Positions 1-5,005 are shown, numbered from the stretch's first letter. The stretch is 5,404 nt of DNA from CAZADA01 sp964524065 (GCA_964524065.1 CAZGCB010000136.1:1-5404), one strand, 5' to 3'. Program-made: numbers and translations. The notes: generated from the sequence alone by a model not told the origin.

Positions 1-65
1 CAATTGGTTAGAGCCGGCGGCTCATAACCGCTTGGTTGGGGGTTCGAGTCCCTCCCGGCCCACCA
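1..65 (+). tRNA. tRNA-Ile2 (CAU anticodon), 5' end cut off by the window
   Basis: This is the 3' part of a tRNA; the window opens inside the D-loop. The D-stem 3' strand (11-14) is followed by the anticodon stem 16-20/28-32 (one G.U pair), loop CTCATAA at 21-27 with anticodon CAT at 23-25, T-stem 38-42/50-54 with loop TTCGAGT, acceptor 3' strand 55-61, discriminator A62 and encoded CCA 63-65. A CAU anticodon can mean initiator Met, elongator Met or Ile2. The acceptor 3' strand CCGGCCC puts G at tRNA positions 68 and 69, implying C4-G69 and C5-G68. With A37 and A38 these are known TilS (tRNA-Ile lysidine synthetase) determinants, whereas E. coli elongator tRNA-Met has A69 and U68. The CTTGGT variable-region string also matches E. 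coli ileX as I remember it. I therefore favour Ile2, which reads AUA after C34 becomes lysidine. The tRNA identity is certain; the isotype is about 80% sure. Confidence 0.9.
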
Positions 66-70
66 TGGCC

Positions 71-93
71 AGCGTGCGGGTCGCCGCCACGCT
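71..93. repeat. Hairpin just downstream of tRNA-Ile2
   Basis: AGCGTG (71-76) pairs perfectly with CACGCT (88-93). Inside it, CGG (77-79) can pair with CCG (84-86) around a GTCG tetraloop, leaving C87 bulged. It begins 6 nt after the encoded CCA, a position suited to a precursor-tRNA trailer or a terminator stem, but no T-run follows. An alternative outer pairing of GCCAGC (68-73) with GCTGGC (111-116) competes with it. Confidence 0.4.
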
Positions 94-127
94 CACCCTC
101 CCCGCCTGGGGCTGGCTTGAGTTTGAA

Positions 128-143
128 CCTCTCGCCTGCACCA
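128..143 (+). repeat. tRNA-3'-end-like repeat, copy 1 (left arm of a 16-bp inverted repeat)
   Basis: CCTCTCGCCTGCACCA is the inverted copy of 352-367, with 15 of 16 positions matching. It ends in GCACCA like a tRNA, and the upstream bases GAG-TTTGAAC-CTC (119-131) look like the top of a T-arm. It resembles the last bases of the tRNA-Leu in this window (minus strand, 442-427). It could be a decayed tRNA fragment or a short repeat; nothing shows that it is expressed. Confidence 0.45.
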
Positions 144-195
144 AACACATGGCCTGAAATCCTCCGTTACGGGCGATCGGACCTGGGCTGAAGGA

Positions 196-213
196 GCGGG
201 GTTCGCGCCCCGC
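196..213. repeat. Short GC hairpin with a GGTTCG core
   Basis: GCGGGG (196-201) pairs perfectly with CCCCGC (208-213) around the 6-nt loop TTCGCG. The loop and closing bases resemble a T-arm (GGGTTCG), but the loop is one base short of the canonical seven and no acceptor or anticodon arm surrounds it. Six-bp stems are not rare in DNA this GC-rich, so its significance is uncertain. Confidence 0.3.
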
Positions 214-275
214 AAACCACGGGGGCTTTCAAGACGATCGTTGAACTCTCCGGCTTGTAATGACACTTGGCTCCG

Positions 276-297
276 GGTTCGGGACAATCCTCGAACC
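276..297. repeat. Hairpin with T-arm-like sequence
   Basis: GGTTCG (276-281) pairs with CGAACC (292-297). Inside, GGA (282-284 region) pairs with TCC (288-290) around a CAA loop, with T291 bulged. The 3' arm TCCTCGAACC (288-297) is repeated exactly at 372-381 in the next hairpin, so two of the stems in this spacer share a 10-bp arm. Confidence 0.4.
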
Positions 298-351
298 ACG
301 TCCGTGCTCAAGCAGCGAGCGCGCCGTCGCGAGCCGTAACGCCGGAAGACA

Positions 352-367
352 TGGTGCAGGTGAGAGG
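352..367 (-). repeat. tRNA-3'-end-like repeat, copy 2 (right arm of the inverted repeat)
   Basis: Read on the minus strand this is CCTCTCACCTGCACCA, differing from copy 1 (128-143) at a single base. On the minus strand GGTTCGAGGA lies just upstream (381-372), as a T-arm precedes an acceptor stem. The true tRNA-Leu end on the same strand reads CTCTCCACCCGCACCA (442-427), so the three sequences look related. No target-site duplication or transposase accompanies the 128-367 interval. Confidence 0.45.
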
Positions 368-387
368 ATGTTCCTCGAACCTGCACC
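353..387. repeat. Strong two-part hairpin (9 bp + 5 bp)
   Basis: GGTGCAGGT (353-361) pairs perfectly with ACCTGCACC (379-387). After an internal GA/GA step (362-363 opposite 377-378), GAGGA (364-368) pairs with TCCTC (372-376) around a TGT triloop. In plus-strand RNA the tandem G-A/A-G step can form stabilising sheared pairs; in minus-strand RNA it would be a UC/UC mismatch. It lies 40 nt past the tRNA-Leu 3' end on the minus strand. It could be a trailer structure, a terminator-like stem without a T-tract, or part of a small RNA. Confidence 0.55.
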
Positions 388-388
388 C

Positions 389-417
389 GCACATCGGGGT
401 GGCCGGCGGCGATGTGC
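389..417. repeat. 8-bp hairpin next to the tRNA-Leu 3' end
   Basis: GCACATCG (389-396) and CGATGTGC (410-417) form a perfect 8-bp stem with a 13-nt GC-rich loop. One base separates it from the 353-387 hairpin, and it lies 9 nt beyond the tRNA-Leu CCA on the minus strand. The tRNA-Leu primary transcript would therefore run through TTTTCATCT, this stem and then the next stem. Confidence 0.5.
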
Positions 418-426
418 AGATGAAAA

Positions 427-513
427 TGGTGCGGGTGGAGAGACTCGAACTCTCACTCTGTCACCAGAACTGGATTTTGAATCCAGCGCGTCTACCAGTT
501 CCGCCACACCCGC
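427..513 (-). tRNA. tRNA-Leu (CAA anticodon), complete
   Basis: On the minus strand the gene starts GCGGGTGTGGCGGAACTGG, with acceptor GCGGGTG (513-507) pairing with CACCCGC (437-431), discriminator A430 and encoded CCA (429-427). The anticodon arm has stem CTGGA/TCCAG and loop TTCAAAA, giving anticodon CAA, which reads UUG. The long variable arm TCTG-GTGA-CAGA marks it as class II, as expected for leucine. The T-arm is GAGAG-TTCGAGT-CTCTC. At 87 nt including CCA the length is normal. No clear -35/-10 pair is visible upstream on the minus strand, though a long imperfect stem lies at 547-584. Confidence 0.97.
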
Positions 514-546
514 TGAGCAAGACGCCCTTCTGGCACAGACCGCCGG

Positions 547-584
547 GGCTGTCACCTGTCGCACACGTGCGATCGGCGACAGCC
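547..584. repeat. Long imperfect hairpin upstream of tRNA-Leu
   Basis: GGCTGTC (547-553) pairs with GACAGCC (578-584) and TCGCA (559-563) with TGCGA (568-572) around a CACG loop. The intervening 554-558 and 573-577 add two C-G pairs and a G.T, leaving only two mismatches over about 17 positions. It sits between the divergently oriented tRNA-Leu and FAH-fold genes. No T-tract follows on either strand, so it does not look like a standard intrinsic terminator; an operator or a leader structure is possible. Confidence 0.45.
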
Positions 585-759
585 GCGCCCAGGCGCCGCG
601 CATCACCACCTGAGCCCCGCAAAGGCGCCAAAAGCGCTTGCCACCAGCCACGCGCGTATGTGCCTACAGGACGATGGTCAGCTTTCGCGCCAGCGCGCGC
701 CATGTCACAGTGGCGACATATTTACTTTCACGCCGCATGTGCGAGCATCCCCTCCCACG

Positions 760-1578
760 ATGACATCTTGGTTTCCCATCGACGCGACCGCGCGCGATCG
801 CGATCACGCTCTCGCCAGCGCGCGCGCCGACCGGCGCGTCCTTGATCCCTTGCCCGCCGAGCTGGCGCCGCAGACGCACAGAGACGGGTACGCCACGCAG
901 GCGGCGCGCCTGGAGCGCTTGAAGGCGCGAGGTCCCGCCGCCTTCAAGCTTGGCGGCACGAACCAAGCCGGTCTGGACATGTTCGCCAATGAGTTGCCGT
1001 TTTTCGGCGCCCTGGCTCCCCAGGATCTCGTGGACGGGGACGAAGTGTTGTGGCCGCAGGCGCGTCAACCGGTCGCCGAACCGGAAATCGCGATCGCGGT
1101 GCAGCGCGATCTGCCGCCGCGGCCGGAGGGCTATGCGCTCCGCGAGCTGCCTAGCCTCATCGCTTGGGCCGCCCCGGCCCTGGAAATGCCGGACACCGTG
1201 ATCGGCGATGCGCGTCAAGCCGGGCTGCCTTGGCTTTTGTCCGATGCCTGCGGGGCGGGACGTTTGGTGCTGGGCCCGCGGCTGGGCGCCTCGCACATTC
1301 CCGAATTGGAGGCGGCCCCCTGCGCCTTGGCGTTTGGCAAAACCATCGTCTCCATCGGCTTCGCCAAAGACGCCCTGATCGGGGGCGTATACGGCACTTT
1401 GAGCGAGTTTCTCATCACCCTTGGCCGCTTGGGTCTCACCCTGCCCGCCGGCGCGCCCGTGGTGTTGGGCGGCTGCGCCCCCGCCCTGCCGGTGCCCGAT
1501 AGTGGGCGCGTGGAGGCGCGCTTCGGCGATGTGGGCGCTGCGGTGGCGCATGTGGATCTGGCGCGCGCGGCCGTGTGA
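760..1578 (+). CDS. FAH-superfamily enzyme, 2-keto-4-pentenoate hydratase (MhpD)-like
   Basis: A 272-residue cytoplasmic protein of the fumarylacetoacetase fold, close in length to MhpD-type hydratases (about 260-270). MhpD hydrates 2-hydroxypenta-2,4-dienoate to 4-hydroxy-2-oxovalerate in meta-cleavage of aromatics; 4-oxalocrotonate decarboxylases share the fold, so the substrate cannot be fixed from sequence. Visible landmarks are FKLGGTN (62-68, with the conserved Lys63), QPVAEPEIAIAV (103-114), whose E107-x-E109 matches the metal-binding ExE of MhpD, and PALEM (139-143) with the third acidic ligand E142. SDACGAG (161-167) corresponds to the MhpD DNASCG region. I chose ATG 760 because homology begins soon after; the frame stays open upstream to 658 but that stretch has no family character. 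An in-frame GTG lies at 739. No Shine-Dalgarno precedes either start. No pathway neighbours are present, and the next gene is 137 bp away. Confidence 0.85.
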   Translation: MTSWFPIDATARDRDHALASARADRRVLDPLPAELAPQTHRDGYATQAARLERLKARGPAAFKLGGTNQAGLDMFANELPFFGALAPQDLVDGDEVLWPQARQPVAEPEIAIAVQRDLPPRPEGYALRELPSLIAWAAPALEMPDTVIGDARQAGLPWLLSDACGAGRLVLGPRLGASHIPELEAAPCALAFGKTIVSIGFAKDALIGGVYGTLSEFLITLGRLGLTLPAGAPVVLGGCAPALPVPDSGRVEARFGDVGAAVAHVDLARAAV

Positions 1579-1705
1579 TGGCGTGTCGCAGGGGGCTGTC
1601 GAGGCGCTGCGCCGATGCCGCGCGTGCGGCGCCGCATCCGTCGGTGGACGCGGCGCTGCCGCGGAGCTATCGCTGAGCCCGGCTTAACTTGGGTTGCTTA
1701 CCTGC

Positions 1706-1713
1706 AGGAGGGG
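1706..1713 (+). promoter_or_regulatory. Ribosome-binding site of the GT2-GtrA gene
   Basis: AGGAGGGG lies immediately before ATG 1716. The AGGAGG core leaves a short spacer of 4 nt. It decides in favour of ATG 1716 over a longer frame opening at 1689. Confidence 0.75.
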
Positions 1714-1715
1714 TC

Positions 1716-2915
1716 ATGACGGACCTGCGCGCCGATGCACCGCACTTGGGGGCCTGCGACGCTGCAGCGCAGCCCGTCGCGGACAACGCGCCGGCCGCGA
1801 CGGCGCACGCCGCGGCGGGGCTGCAGCTGTCCATCGTCGTGCCGACCCTGAACGAACATGGCAATATCGCGTTGTTGGTCGACAAGCTGGACGCAGCCCT
1901 CACTGACATCGCCTGGGAAGTGATCTTTGTCGATGACGCGTCGGTGGACGGCACGCCTCAGCTGGTGCGCACCCTAGCGCGCCAAGACCGGCGGGTGCGT
2001 TTGATCGCCCGCCACAACCGCCGCGGTTTATCCTCGGCGGTGGTGGAGGGCGCCCTGGCCGCCGCGGCTGATGTCATCGCGGTGATGGATGCAGATTTGC
2101 AGCATGATGAGCGGGTGCTGCCGCGTCTTTACCAGCACGTGGCGAGCGGCGACGCGGACATGGCCTCCGCCAGTAGGTTTTTGACGCCGGACGGGGCTAA
2201 GGGGCTCGCGAACGCGCAGCGGCGACGCATCTCCGATGCCGGCGTGCGGCTCGCGCAGCTGGCCTTCGGCCTGTCCCTCACCGATCCGCTCACGGGCTTT
2301 TTCGCCATGCGGCGCGAGGCTTTGCACACGGCGTTGCCGCACTTGTCCGAATTTGGCTTCAAGATTTTGCTGGACATCATCGTGTCGCAAAGCCCGCGCC
2401 CGAAGGTTGTGGAGGAACCTTTCGAGTTCCGACCGCGCCAATCGGGAGAATCGAAACTCGACCAGCGGGTGATCTACGAATTTTTTCTATTCTTTCTCGA
2501 CAAATATCTGGGCCGCGTCATTCCTGTGTCGCCTCGGTTTTGGTCCTTCGCGCTCATTGGCGGCGGCGGTGTCTTTGTCCACATGACCGTCATGCTGGCC
2601 TTATACCGTGCGGCTGCGCTTCCCTTCATGATTGCGCAAACCGCCGGTACGCTCATCGCGTTGTTTTCGAACTTCAGCTTCAACAACCTCATCACCTACT
2701 ACGATAAACGGTTGCGCGGCTGGCGTTTTTGGCGCGGCTTCTTCCTATTCGCTTTACTGTGTTCTGTCGGGATCATCGGCAATGTCGGCGTCGCCACCAT
2801 GTTGCATAACCGCTTCCAAGAGGTGACGGTCATTGGGCCAGCCTTGGTGGGGATTCTTATCGGCGTTGTGTGGAATTACGCCGCGACCAGCGCCATGGTG
2901 TGGGGGCGGCGCTGA
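1716..2915 (+). CDS. GT2 polyprenyl-phosphate glycosyltransferase fused to a GtrA membrane domain
   Basis: A 399-residue membrane protein with two domains. Residues ~38-265 form a GT2, dolichol-phosphate-mannose-synthase-like transferase: VVPTLNE (41-47), VDD (72-74), the metal-binding DADLQHD (125-131), SRF (152-154), TDPLTGF (189-195) and RQSGESKL (241-248), the last typical of DPM1/GtrB enzymes. Residues ~275-397 form a GtrA domain with four predicted membrane segments (about 275-297, 302-324, 340-361, 372-395). Family knowledge: the transferase moves a sugar from an NDP-sugar to a polyprenyl phosphate on the cytoplasmic face, and GtrA partners are thought to help flip the lipid-linked sugar for glycan decoration. 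Residues 1-36 are an alanine-rich tail outside either domain. ATG 1716 has a strong AGGAGG. The sugar donor cannot be read from the sequence. The downstream ExoD-family gene suits an envelope or exopolysaccharide role. Confidence 0.92.
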   Translation: MTDLRADAPHLGACDAAAQPVADNAPAATAHAAAGLQLSIVVPTLNEHGNIALLVDKLDAALTDIAWEVIFVDDASVDGTPQLVRTLARQDRRVRLIARHNRRGLSSAVVEGALAAAADVIAVMDADLQHDERVLPRLYQHVASGDADMASASRFLTPDGAKGLANAQRRRISDAGVRLAQLAFGLSLTDPLTGFFAMRREALHTALPHLSEFGFKILLDIIVSQSPRPKVVEEPFEFRPRQSGESKLDQRVIYEFFLFFLDKYLGRVIPVSPRFWSFALIGGGGVFVHMTVMLALYRAAALPFMIAQTAGTLIALFSNFSFNNLITYYDKRLRGWRFWRGFFLFALLCSVGIIGNVGVATMLHNRFQEVTVIGPALVGILIGVVWNYAATSAMVWGRR

Positions 2916-2998
2916 GCCGCGCGCCGACACACGCCCACCGTGGACGCTGCCGACGCGACCTGTTAGCGCTGAGCGCCGTCGTCATGACGCTTTGGATT

Positions 2999-3004
2999 GG
3001 GGAG
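2999..3004 (+). promoter_or_regulatory. Ribosome-binding site of the exoD-family gene
   Basis: GGGGAG lies 10 nt before ATG 3015. It supports that start over the TTG at 2997, which would overlap the site itself. Confidence 0.55.
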
Positions 3005-3014
3005 ATGTCCGCGC

Positions 3015-3713
3015 ATGTCGTTTGAAACCAATGCGCCCGCACACGGGACTGAGGAGGTCGCGCCACGCGCCAGCTTGCTGGAATCCCTCGCCATACTCGC
3101 TCAAGAAGTGGACGAAGCGGGCCTCACGCTCCATGAGCTCATGGCGCGCCTGGGCGAACGGGCCTTCGGCGCCATGTTGTTCGCCCTCGCCATCCCCTGC
3201 TGCATCCCGTTTTTGTGGGGCGTGCCGCAAATCGTCGCTCTGCCGATGATGGCGCTGGCGTTGCAAATGGCGGCAGGCCGTCATGAGCCCTGGCTGCCCG
3301 GCAAATTGGCCGAGCGACGCATCGATCGCGCAGGGCTTGAGGGTGTCGCCAAGGGCGCCCGGCGCTTTTTCGGCTGGGCCGAGCGCTTCGCCGAGCCGCG
3401 TCTGCTCTTCATGACCGGCCCCGCCGCCGAGCGGATCATCGGGGCGGTGCTGGTGGTGTTTTGCGCCTCCATCCTCACTCCGATCCCGGGCACCAACACC
3501 CTGCCCGGCTTCGCCGTGGCGTTGGTCGCCTATGGGATGATGGAGCGCGACGGCCTGTTGATAGCCTTCGGCCTGGTGTTGGGCACGCTGTGGATCGGCG
3601 CCCTGGGTCTTGCCGGCTTCTTTGTCTTCGACATTCTGATCGCTGAAGATGGCGGCGTGCGCGCTGCGCTGTCGGCCTTGTGGGAGATGGCGTCCGGCTT
3701 GCTGGGGCTTTAG
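3015..3713 (+). CDS. exoD: ExoD-family exopolysaccharide synthesis membrane protein
   Basis: A 232-residue inner-membrane protein of the ExoD family (Pfam PF06055). Diagnostic stretches are the QMAAGRHEPWLPGKL block (84-98), matching the family pattern Q-M-x-x-G-R-x-x-P-W-L-P, and TPIPGTNTLPGFAVALVAYG (155-174) followed by MMERDGL (175-181), matching the conserved P-x-x-x-T-N-T-L-P and ERDGL motifs. Hydrophobic segments lie at about 51-69, 70-87, 140-157, 162-177 and 180-208. A soluble N-terminal part (1-48) contains a predicted helical ESLAILAQEVDEAGLTLHEL region. In Sinorhizobium, exoD mutants are altered in exopolysaccharide and alkali tolerance, but the biochemical role of the family is unknown. 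The gene sits 99 bp after the GT2-GtrA gene on the same strand. Family assignment is firm, function is not. Confidence 0.92.
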   Translation: MSFETNAPAHGTEEVAPRASLLESLAILAQEVDEAGLTLHELMARLGERAFGAMLFALAIPCCIPFLWGVPQIVALPMMALALQMAAGRHEPWLPGKLAERRIDRAGLEGVAKGARRFFGWAERFAEPRLLFMTGPAAERIIGAVLVVFCASILTPIPGTNTLPGFAVALVAYGMMERDGLLIAFGLVLGTLWIGALGLAGFFVFDILIAEDGGVRAALSALWEMASGLLGL

Positions 3714-3729
3714 ACGTGCGGCGAACGCG

Positions 3730-3753
3730 CGGCCGGGCCGTTTGGCCCCGCCG
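3730..3753. terminator. Possible terminator-like hairpin after exoD
   Basis: CGGC (3730-3733) pairs with GCCG (3750-3753) and GGGCC (3735-3739) with GGCCC (3744-3748), with one C/C mismatch and a GTTT loop. It starts 17 nt after the exoD stop codon. No T-tract follows, so intrinsic termination is doubtful. Confidence 0.35.
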
Positions 3754-3755
3754 GC

Positions 3756-3767
3756 ATAAGCGCTTAT
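3756..3767. repeat. 12-bp perfect palindrome upstream of dsbB
   Basis: ATAAGCGCTTAT is a perfect 12-bp palindrome two bases after the preceding hairpin and 49 bp before the dsbB start. It could be an operator for a dimeric regulator, but no matching promoter elements are clear. Confidence 0.4.
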
Positions 3768-3816
3768 CTCTAGTGTGAGGACGCCGCACCGCGGCCGATG
3801 AGGAGAACGCGACGCC

Positions 3817-4392
3817 ATGGGCTCACACGCGCTGCGCGCACAGGCTGCGAGCTGGGCCGGCCTCATCTGGCGGTACTGGCCCCTCGCGGCTGGCCTCCTT
3901 GCATTAAGCGCCATCGCGGCTGCACGCCTCAGCGAGCCGCTCTTAGGCCTCAGCCCCTGCTTTTTATGTTACGTGCAACGCTGGTTTTATTGGGCCGCTG
4001 CGGGCGTCGCCCTGCTCAGCGCGCCGTTGTGGCTCCCGCGTCCCGACAACACCGCCGCGCGCCTTGCCGATGCCGTCATGGCGCTAGTTTTTCTCGGCGG
4101 CGCCGGCGTCGCCTTCTACCATGCCGGTGTGGAGTGGGGCTGGTTCACCGGGCCCAATGTCTGCACCAGCGAGGAGGGGGTGCGGGTGCGCGCCGGCGAC
4201 TTGTCGGGACTGGACGCGCCCATGCGCGTGGTGAGCTGCGAGCTGGCGGCGCTGCGTGTGGCGGGTCTGTCCATGGCCGGCTGGAATATGTTGCTCGCCC
4301 TCAGCCTTGCTGGGCTTAGCGGGCTGTCCGCCCTCCGCGGGCGTCTCGCCATCCCCCTCTTCTCACCCATGCAGGAGCGCTCCCATGGTTGA
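3817..4392 (+). CDS. dsbB: Disulfide bond formation protein B (DsbB)
   Basis: A 191-residue four-helix inner-membrane oxidoreductase that reoxidises periplasmic DsbA and passes the electrons to ubiquinone. Membrane segments are visible at about 20-38, 54-72, 85-103 and 150-172. The first periplasmic pair is CFLC (Cys48, Cys51) followed by the conserved Arg55, and the second loop holds Cys116 and Cys141, so both redox pairs are intact. YHAGVEWGWF (101-110) and GPNVC (112-116) are typical of alphaproteobacterial DsbB. ATG 3817 has AGGAG at 3801-3805 with an 11-nt spacer, slightly long. The gene end overlaps the coq7 start by 8 bp. A palindrome and a hairpin lie upstream. No dsbA is present in the window. 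Confidence 0.96.
   Translation: MGSHALRAQAASWAGLIWRYWPLAAGLLALSAIAAARLSEPLLGLSPCFLCYVQRWFYWAAAGVALLSAPLWLPRPDNTAARLADAVMALVFLGGAGVAFYHAGVEWGWFTGPNVCTSEEGVRVRAGDLSGLDAPMRVVSCELAALRVAGLSMAGWNMLLALSLAGLSGLSALRGRLAIPLFSPMQERSHG
4373..4377 (+). promoter_or_regulatory. Ribosome-binding site of coq7, inside dsbB
   Basis: AGGAG lies 7 nt before ATG 4385, within the last codons of dsbB. It fixes the coq7 start at 4385 although the frame is open further upstream. Confidence 0.7.
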
Positions 4393-5005
4393 CGCCGCCG
4401 CCCCTTCTCCCGCCGACGCCTCTTCCTCCGCCGACGCCTTTGAGGCGGCGGACCGCCCGGCCATGCCCGGCGATGGCGGCAAAGCCCGCCGGGTGGAGGA
4501 GATGATCCGCGTCGATCATGCCGGTGAATACGGCGCGGTGGCGATTTATCGCGGTCAGCGCGCGGTGTTCGACAAGCGCCCCTCCACCCAGCGCATCGCC
4601 GCGCAACTGGCGGAGATGGAGGCTGACGAGCAAAGCCATTTGGACGCCTTCGACCGCCTGATCATGGAACGCAAAGTTCGCCCCACGGCGCTGATGCCCT
4701 TCTGGAGCGTGGCGGGTTACGGCCTGGGGGTTGTCACCGCGCTGCTGGGCGAGAAGGCCGCCCATGCCTGCACCGAAGCGGTGGAGAGCGTCATTGAGGG
4801 CCATTATGACGCGCAAGTGGGCGAGTTGCAGGACTTCGGCGAGGACCAGCTGGCGGAGAAATTCGCCCAGTTCCGTGATGAGGAGACGGCGCACAAGGAC
4901 CTCGCCGTGCAAGAAGGCGCCAAGGAGGCCGCGGCCTATCCCCTACTTTCCGGCCTCATCAAACTCGGCTGTCGCGTCGCGATTAAAGTCACGGAGAAGG
5001 TTTAG
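4385..5005 (+). CDS. coq7: COQ7-type 3-demethoxyubiquinone hydroxylase
   Basis: A 206-residue diiron monooxygenase of the COQ7/CAT5 family that hydroxylates the demethoxyubiquinone ring late in ubiquinone synthesis, as a membrane-associated enzyme. The diiron ligands are all recognisable: Glu48 in DHAGEYGA (44-51), E82-x-x-H85 in EQSH, Glu134 in CTEAVESV (129-136) and E167-x-x-H170 in ETAH. The core begins at about residue 37 (VEEMIRVDHAGEYG). Residues 1-36 are a low-complexity Ala/Ser/Asp tail, encoded partly by an 18-nt-period repeat, and are probably dispensable for catalysis. The start codon overlaps dsbB by 8 bp in another frame, with AGGAG 7 nt upstream, so the pair is likely co-transcribed and translationally coupled. 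COQ7 replaces UbiF in many Alphaproteobacteria. Confidence 0.96.
   Translation: MVDAAAPSPADASSSADAFEAADRPAMPGDGGKARRVEEMIRVDHAGEYGAVAIYRGQRAVFDKRPSTQRIAAQLAEMEADEQSHLDAFDRLIMERKVRPTALMPFWSVAGYGLGVVTALLGEKAAHACTEAVESVIEGHYDAQVGELQDFGEDQLAEKFAQFRDEETAHKDLAVQEGAKEAAAYPLLSGLIKLGCRVAIKVTEKV
4410..4439 (+). repeat. Short tandem repeat in the coq7 5' end
   Basis: CCGCCGACGCCT occurs at 4410-4421 and again at 4428-4439, an 18-nt period that keeps the frame and encodes ADASSS followed by ADAFEA. It lies in the non-conserved N-terminal tail and may be a slippage duplication. Confidence 0.55.

Larger units (their letters stand above)
66..426. other. Hairpin-rich spacer between convergent tRNA genes
   Basis: These 361 bp separate the 3' ends of tRNA-Ile2 (plus) and tRNA-Leu (minus). 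The open frames across it are arginine-rich, lack recognisable domains and contain no plausible ribosome-binding site, so I call it non-coding. It holds stems at 71-93, 100-111, 196-213, 276-297, 353-387 and 389-417, the strongest of which are listed separately. GGTTCG, the core of a T-arm, occurs at 200-205 and 276-281 on plus and at 292-297 and 376-381 on minus. No intrinsic terminator with a clear T-tract is visible, although TTTT follows the tRNA-Leu CCA on the minus strand (423-426). Confidence 0.6.

Noticed and set aside
128..367. A 240-bp MITE-like element bounded by the 16-bp inverted repeats
   Set aside because: There is no target-site duplication at the edges and the similarity does not extend inward. 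A tRNA-end origin explains the repeats better.
229..651. Minus-strand 140-residue ORF containing SKSSSGDRVRVRVSPPAP
   Set aside because: That string is the well-known false translation of a tRNA-Leu gene; the ORF runs straight through the tRNA at 427-513.
658..759. N-terminal extension of the FAH-fold protein
   Set aside because: The frame is open, but the 34 residues have no family character and MhpD-type proteins match the length obtained from ATG 760.
664..1551. Minus-strand 295-residue ORF opposite the FAH-fold gene
   Set aside because: It is an antisense shadow caused by high GC at third codon positions. It has no domain, while the plus strand has clear MhpD motifs.
2982..3914. Minus-strand 310-residue ORF opposite exoD
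   Set aside because: It is antisense to the clear ExoD-family gene, rich in Arg, Gln and His, with no recognisable domain.
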